Of a stretch of DNA of 64,000 bases, positions 40,569-49,638 are shown piece after piece (position 1 is the first letter of the stretch; the number at the start of each line of letters is the position of its first letter). The translations under genes and the position numbers were made by a program. The notes under the pieces are model-generated. The model did no database searches and was not told the DNA's origin. It saw only the letters and a list, made by a program, of their open reading frames with translations. The DNA lies in contig NZ_CP113065.1 of assembly GCF_026625825.1 (NCBI RefSeq), positions 3,100,001 to 3,164,000 of the forward strand, read 5' to 3'. The stretch comes from Pseudoxanthomonas sp. SL93. GTDB lineage: Bacteria > Pseudomonadota > Gammaproteobacteria > Xanthomonadales > Xanthomonadaceae.

Positions 40569-41509
40569 TGCTGTCGCGCGTGGCCGAGAATCTCTACTGG
40601 TTCAGTCGTTACGTGCGGCGAGCGGAAAACACCGCGCGGCTGGTGGGCGTCGGCAGCCAGTTGCAGCTGGACCTGCCGCGGTCGGTGGGCTTCGCATGGC
40701 GCCCGTTGATCGAGACCGTCGGTACCGGCCAGCAGTTCGTGGATTGCTTTCCCGATGCGGGCGACGATGTGGGGGATGTCGAAGTCATCCGGTTCCTGCT
40801 GCTCGACGAACGCAACCCTTCATCGTTGCGTACCTCGGTCGATTCGGCGCGCGAGATCCTGCGCAGCATCCGCGACAGCCTGCCGCAGGACGTATGGGAA
40901 GCCGTCAACGACCTGCATCTCTACATCGGTGCGCACGGCGAGCGCAGCCTCAGTCGTCGATACCGGGTGGAGTTCCTCAACCGCATCATCGATGGCTGCC
41001 TGAAGGTGTCGGGCCTGCTCAGCGCGAATGTCAGCCGGGACATCGGCTACCAGTTCCTGCGCCTGGGCACCGCGCTGGAACAGGCGGACATGACCACGCG
41101 CATCATCGATGCCGGTGCGTCCGGGCTGGTCACGCCGCGCAACGAGGAAGACCGGGAAGGGTTCCAGAACATGCAGTGGATGAGCGTGCTGCGTTCGCTG
41201 GCGGCCTACCAGATGTTCCGCCGCCACATGCGCCAGCGCGTCACCGCCGAACTGGCGTTGCGCTTCCTGCTGCAGAACAACGAGTTCCCGCGCAGCGTGC
41301 AGTTCTGCCTGGCGCGGGCGCTGAGCGTGCTGCCGACCATGCCGGCACGGCCGGGGGTGGACCGCCATCTCAATCGCGTCATCGGCCTGACCCGCAATGC
41401 GGACCCCGCATTCCTCGCCGCGCGTAACCCGGCGGTGTTCATGGACGAGATACAGGTGCATCTGGGCGCGTTGCACACTGCCCTGGCAGAAGGCTACTTC
41501 CGCGGCTGA
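40568..41509 (+). CDS. alpha-E domain protein (DUF403)
   Basis: A 313-residue, nearly all-helical protein. MLSRVAENLYWFSRYVRRAENTARL is the defining N terminus of the alpha-E family, and ALEQADMTTRIID and RFLLQNNEFPRSVQFCL recur in it. Its function is unknown; it is almost always encoded after a circularly permuted ATP-grasp protein, as here with a one-base overlap (TGATG), so the two likely form one complex. Confidence 0.93.
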   Translation: MLSRVAENLYWFSRYVRRAENTARLVGVGSQLQLDLPRSVGFAWRPLIETVGTGQQFVDCFPDAGDDVGDVEVIRFLLLDERNPSSLRTSVDSAREILRSIRDSLPQDVWEAVNDLHLYIGAHGERSLSRRYRVEFLNRIIDGCLKVSGLLSANVSRDIGYQFLRLGTALEQADMTTRIIDAGASGLVTPRNEEDREGFQNMQWMSVLRSLAAYQMFRRHMRQRVTAELALRFLLQNNEFPRSVQFCLARALSVLPTMPARPGVDRHLNRVIGLTRNADPAFLAARNPAVFMDEIQVHLGALHTALAEGYFRG

Positions 41510-41530
41510 CACGCAGCTTGCGGTGAAGAT

Positions 41531-41722
41531 TCAGCGCGACCCACCACGACGCTCGCGGTGCCATGCCAGCGCCACGGCCACCAGTTTGCTGGCCACCACG
41601 CCCCACCCCAGCAGCAGCGGCCACGTCCACCCATGCCAGCGCGGGGGCAACCAGAAGAGCGCCGCCGCCCCCGCGCAGAACACGATGACGAACAGTGCGA
41701 TGGCGTGGAGAAACGTCCTCAC
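41531..41722 (-). CDS. small two-helix membrane protein, 63 aa
   Basis: Not recognised. A GTG-started frame of 63 residues with two hydrophobic segments (FLHAIALFVIVFCAGAAALFW and WPLLLGWGVVASKLVAVALAW) and a basic end (HRERRGGSR). No clear ribosome site, but the tight packing between the alpha-E stop (21 bases) and the Anbu stop (35 bases) and the clean helix pattern speak for a gene. Same strand as Anbu and directly after it. Confidence 0.55.
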   Translation of the reverse strand: MRTFLHAIALFVIVFCAGAAALFWLPPRWHGWTWPLLLGWGVVASKLVAVALAWHRERRGGSR

Positions 41723-41757
41723 GGCAGGCGACCGGCAGGGAGCCTGGGATCGCCGCG

Positions 41758-42588
41758 CTACTGCTGGCCCTGCGAATCGCCGGGATCCTGCCGCGACGGT
41801 ACGCGCCGCGGTGGCATCACCGGCAGTGGGCCCGCGGGCGCTTCCTGCACCGTCTGCGGTTCCCACGGGAACCGAGGCAGGCTGTGCACGGCGGCTTCCA
41901 GCTTGCGTGACCAGGTATCGTGGATCTCCGCATACAGCGGCGTGTCGGCTTCCATGCGCATCTTCTGGGTCAGCTTCAGGTCGCCCGCACGCAGCAGCGC
42001 CACGTCCACCGGCATGCCGACGGACAGATTGGAGCGGATGGTGGAATCCAGCGACACCAGTGCGCAGCGGGCGGCGTCCTCCAGCGATGTCTCCGGTCGC
42101 ACGATGCGGTCCAGGATCGGCTTGCCGTACTTGGATTCGCCGATCTGCAGGTAAGGCGTCTCCGGCGAGGTGGCGATGCAGTTGCCCAGCGGGTAGACCA
42201 TGTACAGGCCGGGGCGCTCGCCGGCGATCTGGCCGCCGAAGATCAGCGTGGACTGCACGTTGACGCCACTCTGCTGCGCCTCGTCGACCACGCGCGCCTG
42301 GCTGGCGACCAGCGTTTCGCCGACATACTCGGCCACTTCGTACAGGTGCGAGAACGAGCGCAGGCTGCGCGGCGCCTTCGGATCGTCCGCGTCGCGCTGC
42401 AACTTCGACAGGGTGAGCTGCGTGGTGGCCAGGTTGCCGGCGGACATGATGACGAACACGCGCTCACCCGGCCACTCGAACACGTGCAGCTTGCGGTACA
42501 CGCGCACATCGTCGAACGAGGCGCTGGTGCGGGTATCCGCCGCGAAGACCAGGCCTTCGTTGACTTCGATGCCGACACAATAGGTCAT
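41758..42588 (-). CDS. Anbu, bacterial proteasome-type protease
   Basis: A 276-residue N-terminal-nucleophile hydrolase related to HslV and the proteasome beta subunit. After loss of Met1 the new N-terminal residue is Thr (MTYCVGIEV), with Asp17 (FAADTRTSAS) and Lys32 (YRKLHVFE) in the expected places, so the active site looks complete. Known Anbu proteins form open helical or ring-like oligomers with unclear activity. A Pro-rich tail of about 25 residues follows the fold. The longer open frame upstream is not used because it would hide the nucleophile. Convergent with the ATP-grasp/alpha-E pair. Confidence 0.93.
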   Translation of the reverse strand: MTYCVGIEVNEGLVFAADTRTSASFDDVRVYRKLHVFEWPGERVFVIMSAGNLATTQLTLSKLQRDADDPKAPRSLRSFSHLYEVAEYVGETLVASQARVVDEAQQSGVNVQSTLIFGGQIAGERPGLYMVYPLGNCIATSPETPYLQIGESKYGKPILDRIVRPETSLEDAARCALVSLDSTIRSNLSVGMPVDVALLRAGDLKLTQKMRMEADTPLYAEIHDTWSRKLEAAVHSLPRFPWEPQTVQEAPAGPLPVMPPRRVPSRQDPGDSQGQQ

Positions 42589-42709
42589 GACGTGTCCGTT
42601 GCTGCTGTGCACCACGATTCTATGCGTGGGCTTCCGGCATTGCCAGCATTTGGCCGAGGGATTGCAGGCACCACGTACAATGGCACTACATCTCACTTTC
42701 CGGTGCCGC

Positions 42710-43894
42710 ATGCAGGCCGACCTGCCCCTCCCCGACGACGACGCGCTCGCCCACAGCGGGCGACTGGCCGGATTGATCCGTGCCGAGATCGCCGGCAATG
42801 GCGGTCATCTCCCTTTTTCGCGCTTCATGGAGCGCTGCCTGTACGCCCCGGGACTTGGCTACTACAGCGCGGGCAGCACCAAGTTCGGCGAAGCCGGTGA
42901 CTTCACCACCGCGCCCGAACTGGGTCCGCTGTTCGCCAGTTGCGTCGCGCAGGCGGTGGCACCGGTGCTGCAGCAGGTCGGGCCGCAGGCGGAGTTCGTC
43001 GAAATCGGCGGCGGCAGCGGTGCATTCGCCGAGGTCGTGTTGAAGCGGTTGCTGGCGCTGGATGCGCTGCCTGCACGCTATGCCATCCTGGAACCGAGCG
43101 CCGACCTGCGCGAACGCCAGCGCGAACGCCTGGCGCAGCGGTTGATCCCGCCGGTGTTCGACCTAGTCGAATGGCTGGACGCGCCGCCGTCGGAAACGTG
43201 GCATGGCGTGCTGTTCGCCAACGAAGTGATCGATGCATTGCCGACACCGCGCTTCACGCTGCGGGATGGCGAGGTGTTCGAGGAAGCGGTGGCGCTGGAC
43301 GACGAAGGCCGTTTCGTGCGAACCGATCGCCCGGCCGATGCATTGCTTGCCGCGGCCGTCCGCCACGTCGAGCGCTACCTCGAGCAGCCGTTCCCCGACG
43401 GTTACCGTTCCGAGCTGCTGCCGCAGCTGCCGTACTGGATCCAGGCGGTGATGGGTGGGCTGGACACCGGCGCGATGCTGTTCGCCGACTACGGCTATCC
43501 GCGCCGCGAGTACTACCTGCCCGACCGCGACCAGGGCACGCTGCGTGCGTTCTACCGCCACCGCACGCATGCCGATGCGTACCTGTGGCCGGGCCTGCAG
43601 GACCTGACCGCCTCGGTGGATTTCACCGCACTGGCCGAGGCCGGTACCAACGCAGGGTTCGATCTGGCCGGTTACACCACGCAGGCGAATTTCCTGCTGG
43701 GCAATGGATTGCAGGAGCGCCTGGACGAGGCCGAAGCACGTGCGGACGCCGCCACGTTATTGCGGTTGCGCAACGAGGCCAAGCGGCTGACGCTGCCCAG
43801 CGAGATGGGCGAGCGCTTCCAGCTGATGGGCTTTTCGCGCGACGTGGAGTTCGGCACTGCGTTCCTGATGAACGACCTGAGCTGGCGGCTGTGA
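42710..43894 (+). CDS. MidA/NDUFAF7-type SAM-dependent methyltransferase
   Basis: A 394-residue class I methyltransferase. FVEIGGGSGAFAE is the SAM-binding loop, and the N-terminal FSRFMERCLYAPGLGYYSAG, GDFTTAPELGPLF and later LFANEVIDALPTPRF identify the MidA (PF02636) family. In mitochondria the relative NDUFAF7 dimethylates an arginine of a complex I subunit; bacterial targets are not defined. Divergent from Anbu. Start uncertain: ATG 42710 or 42680. Its stop overlaps the next gene (GTGA). Confidence 0.9.
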   Translation: MQADLPLPDDDALAHSGRLAGLIRAEIAGNGGHLPFSRFMERCLYAPGLGYYSAGSTKFGEAGDFTTAPELGPLFASCVAQAVAPVLQQVGPQAEFVEIGGGSGAFAEVVLKRLLALDALPARYAILEPSADLRERQRERLAQRLIPPVFDLVEWLDAPPSETWHGVLFANEVIDALPTPRFTLRDGEVFEEAVALDDEGRFVRTDRPADALLAAAVRHVERYLEQPFPDGYRSELLPQLPYWIQAVMGGLDTGAMLFADYGYPRREYYLPDRDQGTLRAFYRHRTHADAYLWPGLQDLTASVDFTALAEAGTNAGFDLAGYTTQANFLLGNGLQERLDEAEARADAATLLRLRNEAKRLTLPSEMGERFQLMGFSRDVEFGTAFLMNDLSWRL

Positions 43895-44304
43895 GCGGCT
43901 TCCTCGCTCTCAAGCCGTTCCATCGGCCCCGCGTATGGCTGGGCCTGTGGCTGGTGGCCGTGGCGGCGGTGGTCGTGCTGTCGCTGGTGAACCTGAGCGG
44001 CTTGCCGCCGGTGCCGGAGGGCGGCGACAAGGTCGAGCATTTCCTCGCCTATGCGCTGCTGTCGGCGGCCGCCGTGCAGATCTTCCGCGACCGCGGCACC
44101 TGCGTCGCCGTGGCCGTCGCCCTGGTCGGCCTGGGGATCGGGCTGGAATTCGCACAGGGCATGCTCACGACCACGCGCATGGGCGATCCACGCGACGCGC
44201 TGGCCAATACCCTCGGCGCGATGGCGGGCCTGGCCACCGTGCTGACACCGGCGCGGCACCTGCTGCAGGCGATGGAAGCGCGCCTGTTGCCGGCCCGCGC
44301 CTGA
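43891..44304 (+). CDS. VanZ-like membrane protein
   Basis: A 137-residue protein with a GTG start that overlaps the methyltransferase stop by four bases. It has about four helices and the family pattern GGDKVEHFLAYALLSAA and GLEFAQGML followed by GDPRDALANTLGA. VanZ relatives affect glycopeptide tolerance in Gram-positives, but small VanZ-like proteins of Gram-negatives have no known role. Not picked up as a separate frame start because of the GTG. Confidence 0.85.
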   Translation: MSGFLALKPFHRPRVWLGLWLVAVAAVVVLSLVNLSGLPPVPEGGDKVEHFLAYALLSAAAVQIFRDRGTCVAVAVALVGLGIGLEFAQGMLTTTRMGDPRDALANTLGAMAGLATVLTPARHLLQAMEARLLPARA

Positions 44305-44311
44305 GCAAGAA

Positions 44312-44337
44312 AAAAGCCGGGACATGCCCGGCTTTCT
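44312..44337. terminator. bidirectional terminator between VanZ-like and GH20 genes
   Basis: AAGCCGGG (44314-44321) pairs with CCCGGCTT (44327-44334); A-run on the left, TTTCTT on the right. It lies between two convergent genes. Confidence 0.85.
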
Positions 44338-44357
44338 TCCCGCAATCGCGGCAGCGC

Positions 44358-46700
44358 TCAGCGCGGCTGCAGCGTGATGCGGTCCAGTACCCACATCTGC
44401 GGACGCGTATCGCCGGTGAAGCGCACGCACAGGTCCTGCCTGCCGCTCGTGCCCGCGGGCAGGGCGGCGTCCAGGTTGATGAAACCGTCGGCGTCCGGTG
44501 CCGCCGGCAACGGCACGGTGGCCAGTGTGCGTCCCTTGCAGCCGCCGCCCAGGATCTCCAGTTCGCCCAGCGGTGACTTCGCCGCTTCGAACGTGCGGTG
44601 CGGTTCGTCGTGGGCCAGCTGGAAGTAGTACGGAATGCGTCCGGCGCGCACCTTGATCGAGGCGATGCCGTCCAGGTCCGCCTGGTTCCACTGCCAGCAC
44701 GGGTAGAAGATGGTGGCGTTGAAGATCGCGCGTTCGCCATCGGCCGGGCCATCGTCTTCCAGGCGCAGCAGCAGGCGGCCGGCATCCGGACATACGGCCA
44801 TCGCTTCATCCGTGCGCGTCAGCAGGGAGGCGGGCGTCAGCTCGAACGTGGACGCGGGCGCCAGGGCGCGCCCGTCGGCGAACGCCGCCGCGCGCACGGT
44901 GGTGGGCAGCTTCGCGGCGATGGGGGCTGCGTACGTTGCCGACTGCGGCGTGGGCGCGCTGCCATCGGTCGTGTAGTGCACCGGGTAGCCCAGCGGATTG
45001 GACAGCGTGACCTGCGCCGTGCCGGTCTTGCGATCCTCCTCCACCGCGATGGCCACTTCGAACGGCGTCTTCGCGTAACCCAGCCCGATGGCATCGTAGC
45101 GCTTCAACAATGCGGGCAGGCGCGCGGTGAAATCCGCGAAGTCCTTCTTCGCGGCGGGTGACCAGCCGGTTTCGGCGACGGCCGCCAGGCGCGGGAATGC
45201 ATTGTGCTGCAGCCGTTCGAACGTGCGGGTGTGTTCGGTCCACAGGTTGGCCTGCAGGCCGAGGATGTGGTGGCGCTGGCTTTCTTCCAGTTCCGGCGGC
45301 ACCGGTTCGAACGCGTAGACATCCTGCAGCGTGATCAGCGCGGGGCGCCCGGGCGGTTCGTTTGGCGATGCGGTCTGCAGGTAGTCCAGGTAGGTCTTGT
45401 TCGACGGCGACATCACCACGTCGTGGCCCTGTCGCGCGGCCTTCAGGCCGCCCTCGATGCCGCGCCACGACATGACGGTGGCTTCCGGCGGCAGCTTGGC
45501 CTCGAGGATCTCGTCCCAGCCGATCAAGCGCTTGCCATGCCCGGCCAGGTATTTCTCCAGGCGCTCGACCAGATAACCCTGCAGGTCCATCTCGGTCTTC
45601 GCGCCGAGCTGGCGCATGCGGGCCTGCTCGCGCGCGGAGGCTTCCCACTGGTCCTTGACCGCTTCGTCGCCGCCGATGTGCACGTAGGTGCCGGGGAACA
45701 GCGTGACCACTTCGCCCAGCACGTTCTCGAAGAACGTGATCGTCGGTTCTTCCACGTTGACCAGGTTGGGGAACACGCCCCACTCGTTCGACGGCACCAG
45801 CGGTGTGTTGATCGAGCCCAGCTCCGGATACGCGGCAATGGCGGCCGTGGCATGGCCGGGCACGTTGATCTCGGGTACCACGGTGATGTGGCGCTCGGCG
45901 GCGTACTTCACCACGTCGCGGATCTGGTCCTGCGTGTAGAAACCGCAGTAGGGGCGCGGTTCGCCCGTCTTCGGGTCTTTGCCGCCATCACCGGCGGGAA
46001 TGCGGCAGCCGCCGATCTCGGTGAGCTTCGGGTATTGCTTGATTTCGATACGCCAGCCCTGGTCGTCGGTCAGGTGCCAATGCAGGGTGTTGAGCTTGTG
46101 CAGGGCCATCGCGTCGATGACCTTCTCGACCTCGTCCACGCTCTGGAAGTGGCGCGCGGGGTCCAGCATGAAGCCGCGCCAGCCGAAGCGGGGGGCGTCC
46201 TCGATGTGCAAGGCGGGCAACACCGCGCTGGCGCCATCGCCCTGCGTGATCAGCTGCCACAGCGTCACGGCGCCGTAGAACAGGCCACGCTCATCGGCAG
46301 CCTTCACGGTAATGCCGTCGGCGGTGACGTCCAACACGTAGGCCTCCGGCGATGGCGCTTTTGCCGTCGCATCGATGACCAAGCGGATGCCGCCGGTGTT
46401 CCCGGTGCCCGCTGGCACGGCCTTGCCCGCCTTGCCCAGGAAGCCGGCGAACTGCGCGGCGACGCGCTGCGCGGCTTCGCCTTCCGCGTGGATCGGCGTG
46501 CCCGCGTCCACGGTGAACTGTCCCTGTTTCAGGTCGAGCAGCGCGGGCGCGGGGATCAGGGCCGGGGTGATGACGGCTCCGGTGGCCTGCGCTGCGGGCG
46601 CATCATCGGTGCCGGTGCGCGGGCTGCAGGCGGTGGTCGCCAGCAGGGGAACGGTGAAGGCCGCCAAGGCCAGGGCGTGGTACCAGGAGGATCGTTTCAT
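44358..46700 (-). CDS. beta-N-acetylhexosaminidase, GH20, exported
   Basis: Removes terminal GlcNAc from chitooligosaccharides or glycans. 780 residues: signal segment with Cys25 (LATTACSPR, a weak lipobox), a GH20b N-terminal domain (about 45-165), the catalytic barrel (about 170-520) with HIGGDEAVK holding the Asp-Glu pair, then a CHB_HEX_C-like piece (PVHYTTDGSAPTPQS) and a C-terminal beta-sandwich that may bind sugar. Downstream of the TonB-dependent receptor on the same strand; supplies GlcNAc to the Nag genes to the right. Confidence 0.94.
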   Translation of the reverse strand: MKRSSWYHALALAAFTVPLLATTACSPRTGTDDAPAAQATGAVITPALIPAPALLDLKQGQFTVDAGTPIHAEGEAAQRVAAQFAGFLGKAGKAVPAGTGNTGGIRLVIDATAKAPSPEAYVLDVTADGITVKAADERGLFYGAVTLWQLITQGDGASAVLPALHIEDAPRFGWRGFMLDPARHFQSVDEVEKVIDAMALHKLNTLHWHLTDDQGWRIEIKQYPKLTEIGGCRIPAGDGGKDPKTGEPRPYCGFYTQDQIRDVVKYAAERHITVVPEINVPGHATAAIAAYPELGSINTPLVPSNEWGVFPNLVNVEEPTITFFENVLGEVVTLFPGTYVHIGGDEAVKDQWEASAREQARMRQLGAKTEMDLQGYLVERLEKYLAGHGKRLIGWDEILEAKLPPEATVMSWRGIEGGLKAARQGHDVVMSPSNKTYLDYLQTASPNEPPGRPALITLQDVYAFEPVPPELEESQRHHILGLQANLWTEHTRTFERLQHNAFPRLAAVAETGWSPAAKKDFADFTARLPALLKRYDAIGLGYAKTPFEVAIAVEEDRKTGTAQVTLSNPLGYPVHYTTDGSAPTPQSATYAAPIAAKLPTTVRAAAFADGRALAPASTFELTPASLLTRTDEAMAVCPDAGRLLLRLEDDGPADGERAIFNATIFYPCWQWNQADLDGIASIKVRAGRIPYYFQLAHDEPHRTFEAAKSPLGELEILGGGCKGRTLATVPLPAAPDADGFINLDAALPAGTSGRQDLCVRFTGDTRPQMWVLDRITLQPR

Positions 46701-46734
46701 CGTGGCTCTCGGAGTGCGTCGTGGGCAGAGTGCC

Positions 46735-46769
46735 CAAAAAAAGCGGGCCCGGACAAGTCCAGGCCCGCA
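46735..46769 (-). terminator. terminator after the TonB-dependent receptor
   Basis: GCGGGCC (46743-46749) pairs with GGCCCGC (46762-46768), with an inner GGAC/GTCC stem, and T-run (from AAAAAAA) on the minus strand. It ends just before the GH20 start, so GH20 needs read-through or its own promoter. Confidence 0.75.
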
Positions 46770-46798
46770 GAGGGAGAGAGTCCCTTACATCACCATCA

Positions 46799-49498
46799 TC
46801 AGAACTTGAAGCGGAAGTTCAGGTAGTACTGGCGACCGTTGCTGTAGAAGGCATGCGGCAGGTAGCCCGGAACGGCATCGTTCTCGGTGTAGTACTTCAG
46901 CTTCGGATCGTTGAGGTTGAGGCCGTCCAGGCTGATCGTCAGCCAGTCGGTCGCCTTGAAGCCGAGCGAGGCCGAAACCGTGTCGAAGTCGTCCTGGTAG
47001 AAGTTGTCGGCGCGACTGACGCCGGCATAGAACGAGCTGCGATAGCTGTAGTTCACGCGGGCGTTGAAACGGTCATTCTCGTACCAAGCCGACAGGTTGT
47101 ACGTGTTCTCGGACGTTCCGTTGAGCGGCTTGCCGCCATCGGCTTCGCCATCCACGTAGGTGTAGTTGGCGTTGATGCCGAAGTTCTCGCCGATCGGCTG
47201 CTCGTAAGTCAGCTCCAGCCCCCGGGCCTTGCCGTTCGAATTGACCGGGATCGACACCAGGTAGTCGCTGTAGACGTCGGTGCCGGCGGCCTGGCTGGCC
47301 TGCTGGTCCTTGTACTGGACGATGACATTGCCGAAATCGACGTAGCCGTCCAGATCCATCGAGAACACGCTGGCGGCCAGCAGGGCGCGCGGTGCGAAAT
47401 ACCACTCCAGCGAAGCATCGAAGTTGGTCGACACCAGCGGATCAAGGTTCGGATTGCCGCCGCTGCCTTCGTGCGTCAGGTCGTTCAGCGTGAGCGAACC
47501 GGCCAGCGCGGAGAAGTCCGGGCGGGTCATCGTCTTGCTGCCCGACACGCGTGCGACCAGGTCGTCGGTCAGTTCGAACTTGAAGTTCACGCTGGGCAAC
47601 AGCTCGTTGTAGTCGTTGTTGACCAGGACCGGCAGGTAGTCGCCGAATGCCGAACCGGTGATCGCGCCGGGGATGCCGGAATTGACGGCGAGCGCCTGGT
47701 TGTAATGGACGTCCGTCGTCGTGCGCACGTAGCGCAGGCCGGCGTTGCCGCTCCAGCGGTCGCCACCGAAGTTCAGCTGTGCGTACACCGCGTTGATGTC
47801 TTCCTCCACGCCGTACACGTCGGAGAAGTAGAAGCGCTCGGGGTTGTTCCGGTTGGCGAACTCGGCGTTGATCTGCGCCAGCTGCCCGGGCGTGTAGTAC
47901 CAGATGCCCGACGGCACGTTGCCGCCGACGCCGCTGCCGAAATCACCCGGGTAGGCGCCGCCTGCAGCAGGATAGGCATTGATGTCGGTCCAGTTGCTGG
48001 CCCAGTTCGGGCCCTGGGCGATAGAGAAGTCATTGCTGCGTTCGTGCGTGGCGTAGCGATAGCCGAAGTCCAGCGTGGACAGCACGCCGTCGTCGAAGAA
48101 GAACTTGCCGTCCGCCGAGGCCCAGTCCTCCTTGTCCAGCACGTCGATGCCCTGCGCGCCGAAGATCCAGCCGTTCTGTGGCAGGTGGTTGGAGGCCGTG
48201 TTGGTGCCGCCCAGCGACCAGTCGATGGGATTACCCACGCCGTTCATGCTCCAGCTTGCGCCGGCATTGCCGGCCACCCCGGTTTCCAGGACATCCTGGG
48301 TCGGGCTGGAGCCGGTGCCCTTGGTGGTACCCAGCTGGAAGACGAACTCCAGTGCATCGCTGGCCTTCCATTCGGCGTCGAGCGCGATGTACTTCGAGGT
48401 GGAGACCGCGCCGGGACGGGAGATCATGTCGTACACGCCGTAGGGCGTGATCGTGGTGGAGGTCACCGGATCGTAGGTGGCGCTGGTCAGCACGCCGTTC
48501 TGCACCGTATAGCTGCTGGGCGTCTGCGAGTTGACGAACTGGCTGGCCCACATCATGTAGTTGCGGTTGTAGTTGTCCGCTTCCAGCTTCGAGTAGAACG
48601 CATTGACGTTCAGGGTCAGGTTGTCGGTGACCTTGGCTTCGATGTTGGCGACGCCGCCCTTGCGCTTGCGCACCTGCTCGAAGTAGGCGGCGCCGATCAG
48701 GTTGGGATACAGCACGCCATTCAGTTCGGGATTGGTCGACGTGATGGTGCCGTAGCCGCCGACCACTTCCTGGCCATCACGGCGCAGGCTGCGCTCCTCG
48801 TTGAACACCTGCACCATGAAGCCCGCGGTGCGCTCTTCATTGCGCCAGTTCAGCAGCGCGTCGAGCTGCGGCTTCGTGTCGCCCGGCAGGTCGGAATGCA
48901 CCGCGCCGATGGAGCCCTGGATGGTGAGCGGCTCGGCGAACTGCAGCGGACGGCGGGTGATGATGTTCACCGAGCCGGCAGTGCCGCCCTCGACCAGCTT
49001 CGCTTCGGAGGTCTTGTGGACGACCACGCGGTCCACGATCTCGGACGGATACAGCGAGTAGCTCACGCTGCGGCCGACGTTGCCCACCTGGCTGAGCACG
49101 AACCAGTCACCCGTGCCGATGGTGTGGCCATTGACCAGGGTCTGGGTCAGGCTGGGGTTGGTGCCGCGCAGACTGACGCGGTCGGCTTCGTCGAAGCCGC
49201 CTTCGCTGGCGCTGGACGAGGCGATGTTGACGCCGGGCAGCTGGCGCAGGGTGTCGGCCACGTTCTTGGCCGGCAGCTTGCCGATGTCCTCGGCCGTGAC
49301 GACTTCGACGTGGGTCGCCGCGTCGCGCTTCGCGTCGAGGGCTTTCTCGATGCTGCCACGGATGCCGGTCACCACCACGGTGTCCAGGTCGGTAGCCTGC
49401 TGTGCGGGTGCCGGCGTGGATTCCTGCGCGCTGACCTGCAGCGAGAACGCGAGTCCTACCGCGATGGAGGCCGAAAGGATCGATTTGCGGTGCTTCAT
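46799..49498 (-). CDS. TonB-dependent receptor (chitooligosaccharide/GlcNAc type)
   Basis: An 899-residue outer-membrane receptor. Signal peptide (about 1-24), a TonB box (LDTVVVTGIRGSI), plug domain (about 38-170; NVADTLRQLPGVNI) and a 22-strand barrel ending in FRFKF with the terminal Phe. The VTGIRGSIEKALDAKRDA opening is the form seen in xanthomonad carbohydrate-uptake receptors. With hexosaminidase, glucokinase and NagP around it, uptake of GlcNAc oligomers is the likely job (inferred from context). GGGAGAGACATC precedes the ATG. Confidence 0.94.
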   Translation of the reverse strand: MKHRKSILSASIAVGLAFSLQVSAQESTPAPAQQATDLDTVVVTGIRGSIEKALDAKRDAATHVEVVTAEDIGKLPAKNVADTLRQLPGVNIASSSASEGGFDEADRVSLRGTNPSLTQTLVNGHTIGTGDWFVLSQVGNVGRSVSYSLYPSEIVDRVVVHKTSEAKLVEGGTAGSVNIITRRPLQFAEPLTIQGSIGAVHSDLPGDTKPQLDALLNWRNEERTAGFMVQVFNEERSLRRDGQEVVGGYGTITSTNPELNGVLYPNLIGAAYFEQVRKRKGGVANIEAKVTDNLTLNVNAFYSKLEADNYNRNYMMWASQFVNSQTPSSYTVQNGVLTSATYDPVTSTTITPYGVYDMISRPGAVSTSKYIALDAEWKASDALEFVFQLGTTKGTGSSPTQDVLETGVAGNAGASWSMNGVGNPIDWSLGGTNTASNHLPQNGWIFGAQGIDVLDKEDWASADGKFFFDDGVLSTLDFGYRYATHERSNDFSIAQGPNWASNWTDINAYPAAGGAYPGDFGSGVGGNVPSGIWYYTPGQLAQINAEFANRNNPERFYFSDVYGVEEDINAVYAQLNFGGDRWSGNAGLRYVRTTTDVHYNQALAVNSGIPGAITGSAFGDYLPVLVNNDYNELLPSVNFKFELTDDLVARVSGSKTMTRPDFSALAGSLTLNDLTHEGSGGNPNLDPLVSTNFDASLEWYFAPRALLAASVFSMDLDGYVDFGNVIVQYKDQQASQAAGTDVYSDYLVSIPVNSNGKARGLELTYEQPIGENFGINANYTYVDGEADGGKPLNGTSENTYNLSAWYENDRFNARVNYSYRSSFYAGVSRADNFYQDDFDTVSASLGFKATDWLTISLDGLNLNDPKLKYYTENDAVPGYLPHAFYSNGRQYYLNFRFKF

Positions 49499-49638
49499 GA
49501 TGTCTCTCCCATCATTGTTTTGAGTTTCGGCAACATCTGCTTTCGCTTTCGCCGCCGTGCCTGGTGCTGTGCTGCAAGAAGTGCTGTGCGGATGGCCGCG
49601 CACCACGGGTGACGCCTGCGCCTGTCCCGGCGCCTCAC

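Noticed and set aside
46721-49612. 963-codon forward open frame
   Set aside because: Antisense to the TonB-dependent receptor, Val/Gly/Arg-rich shadow.
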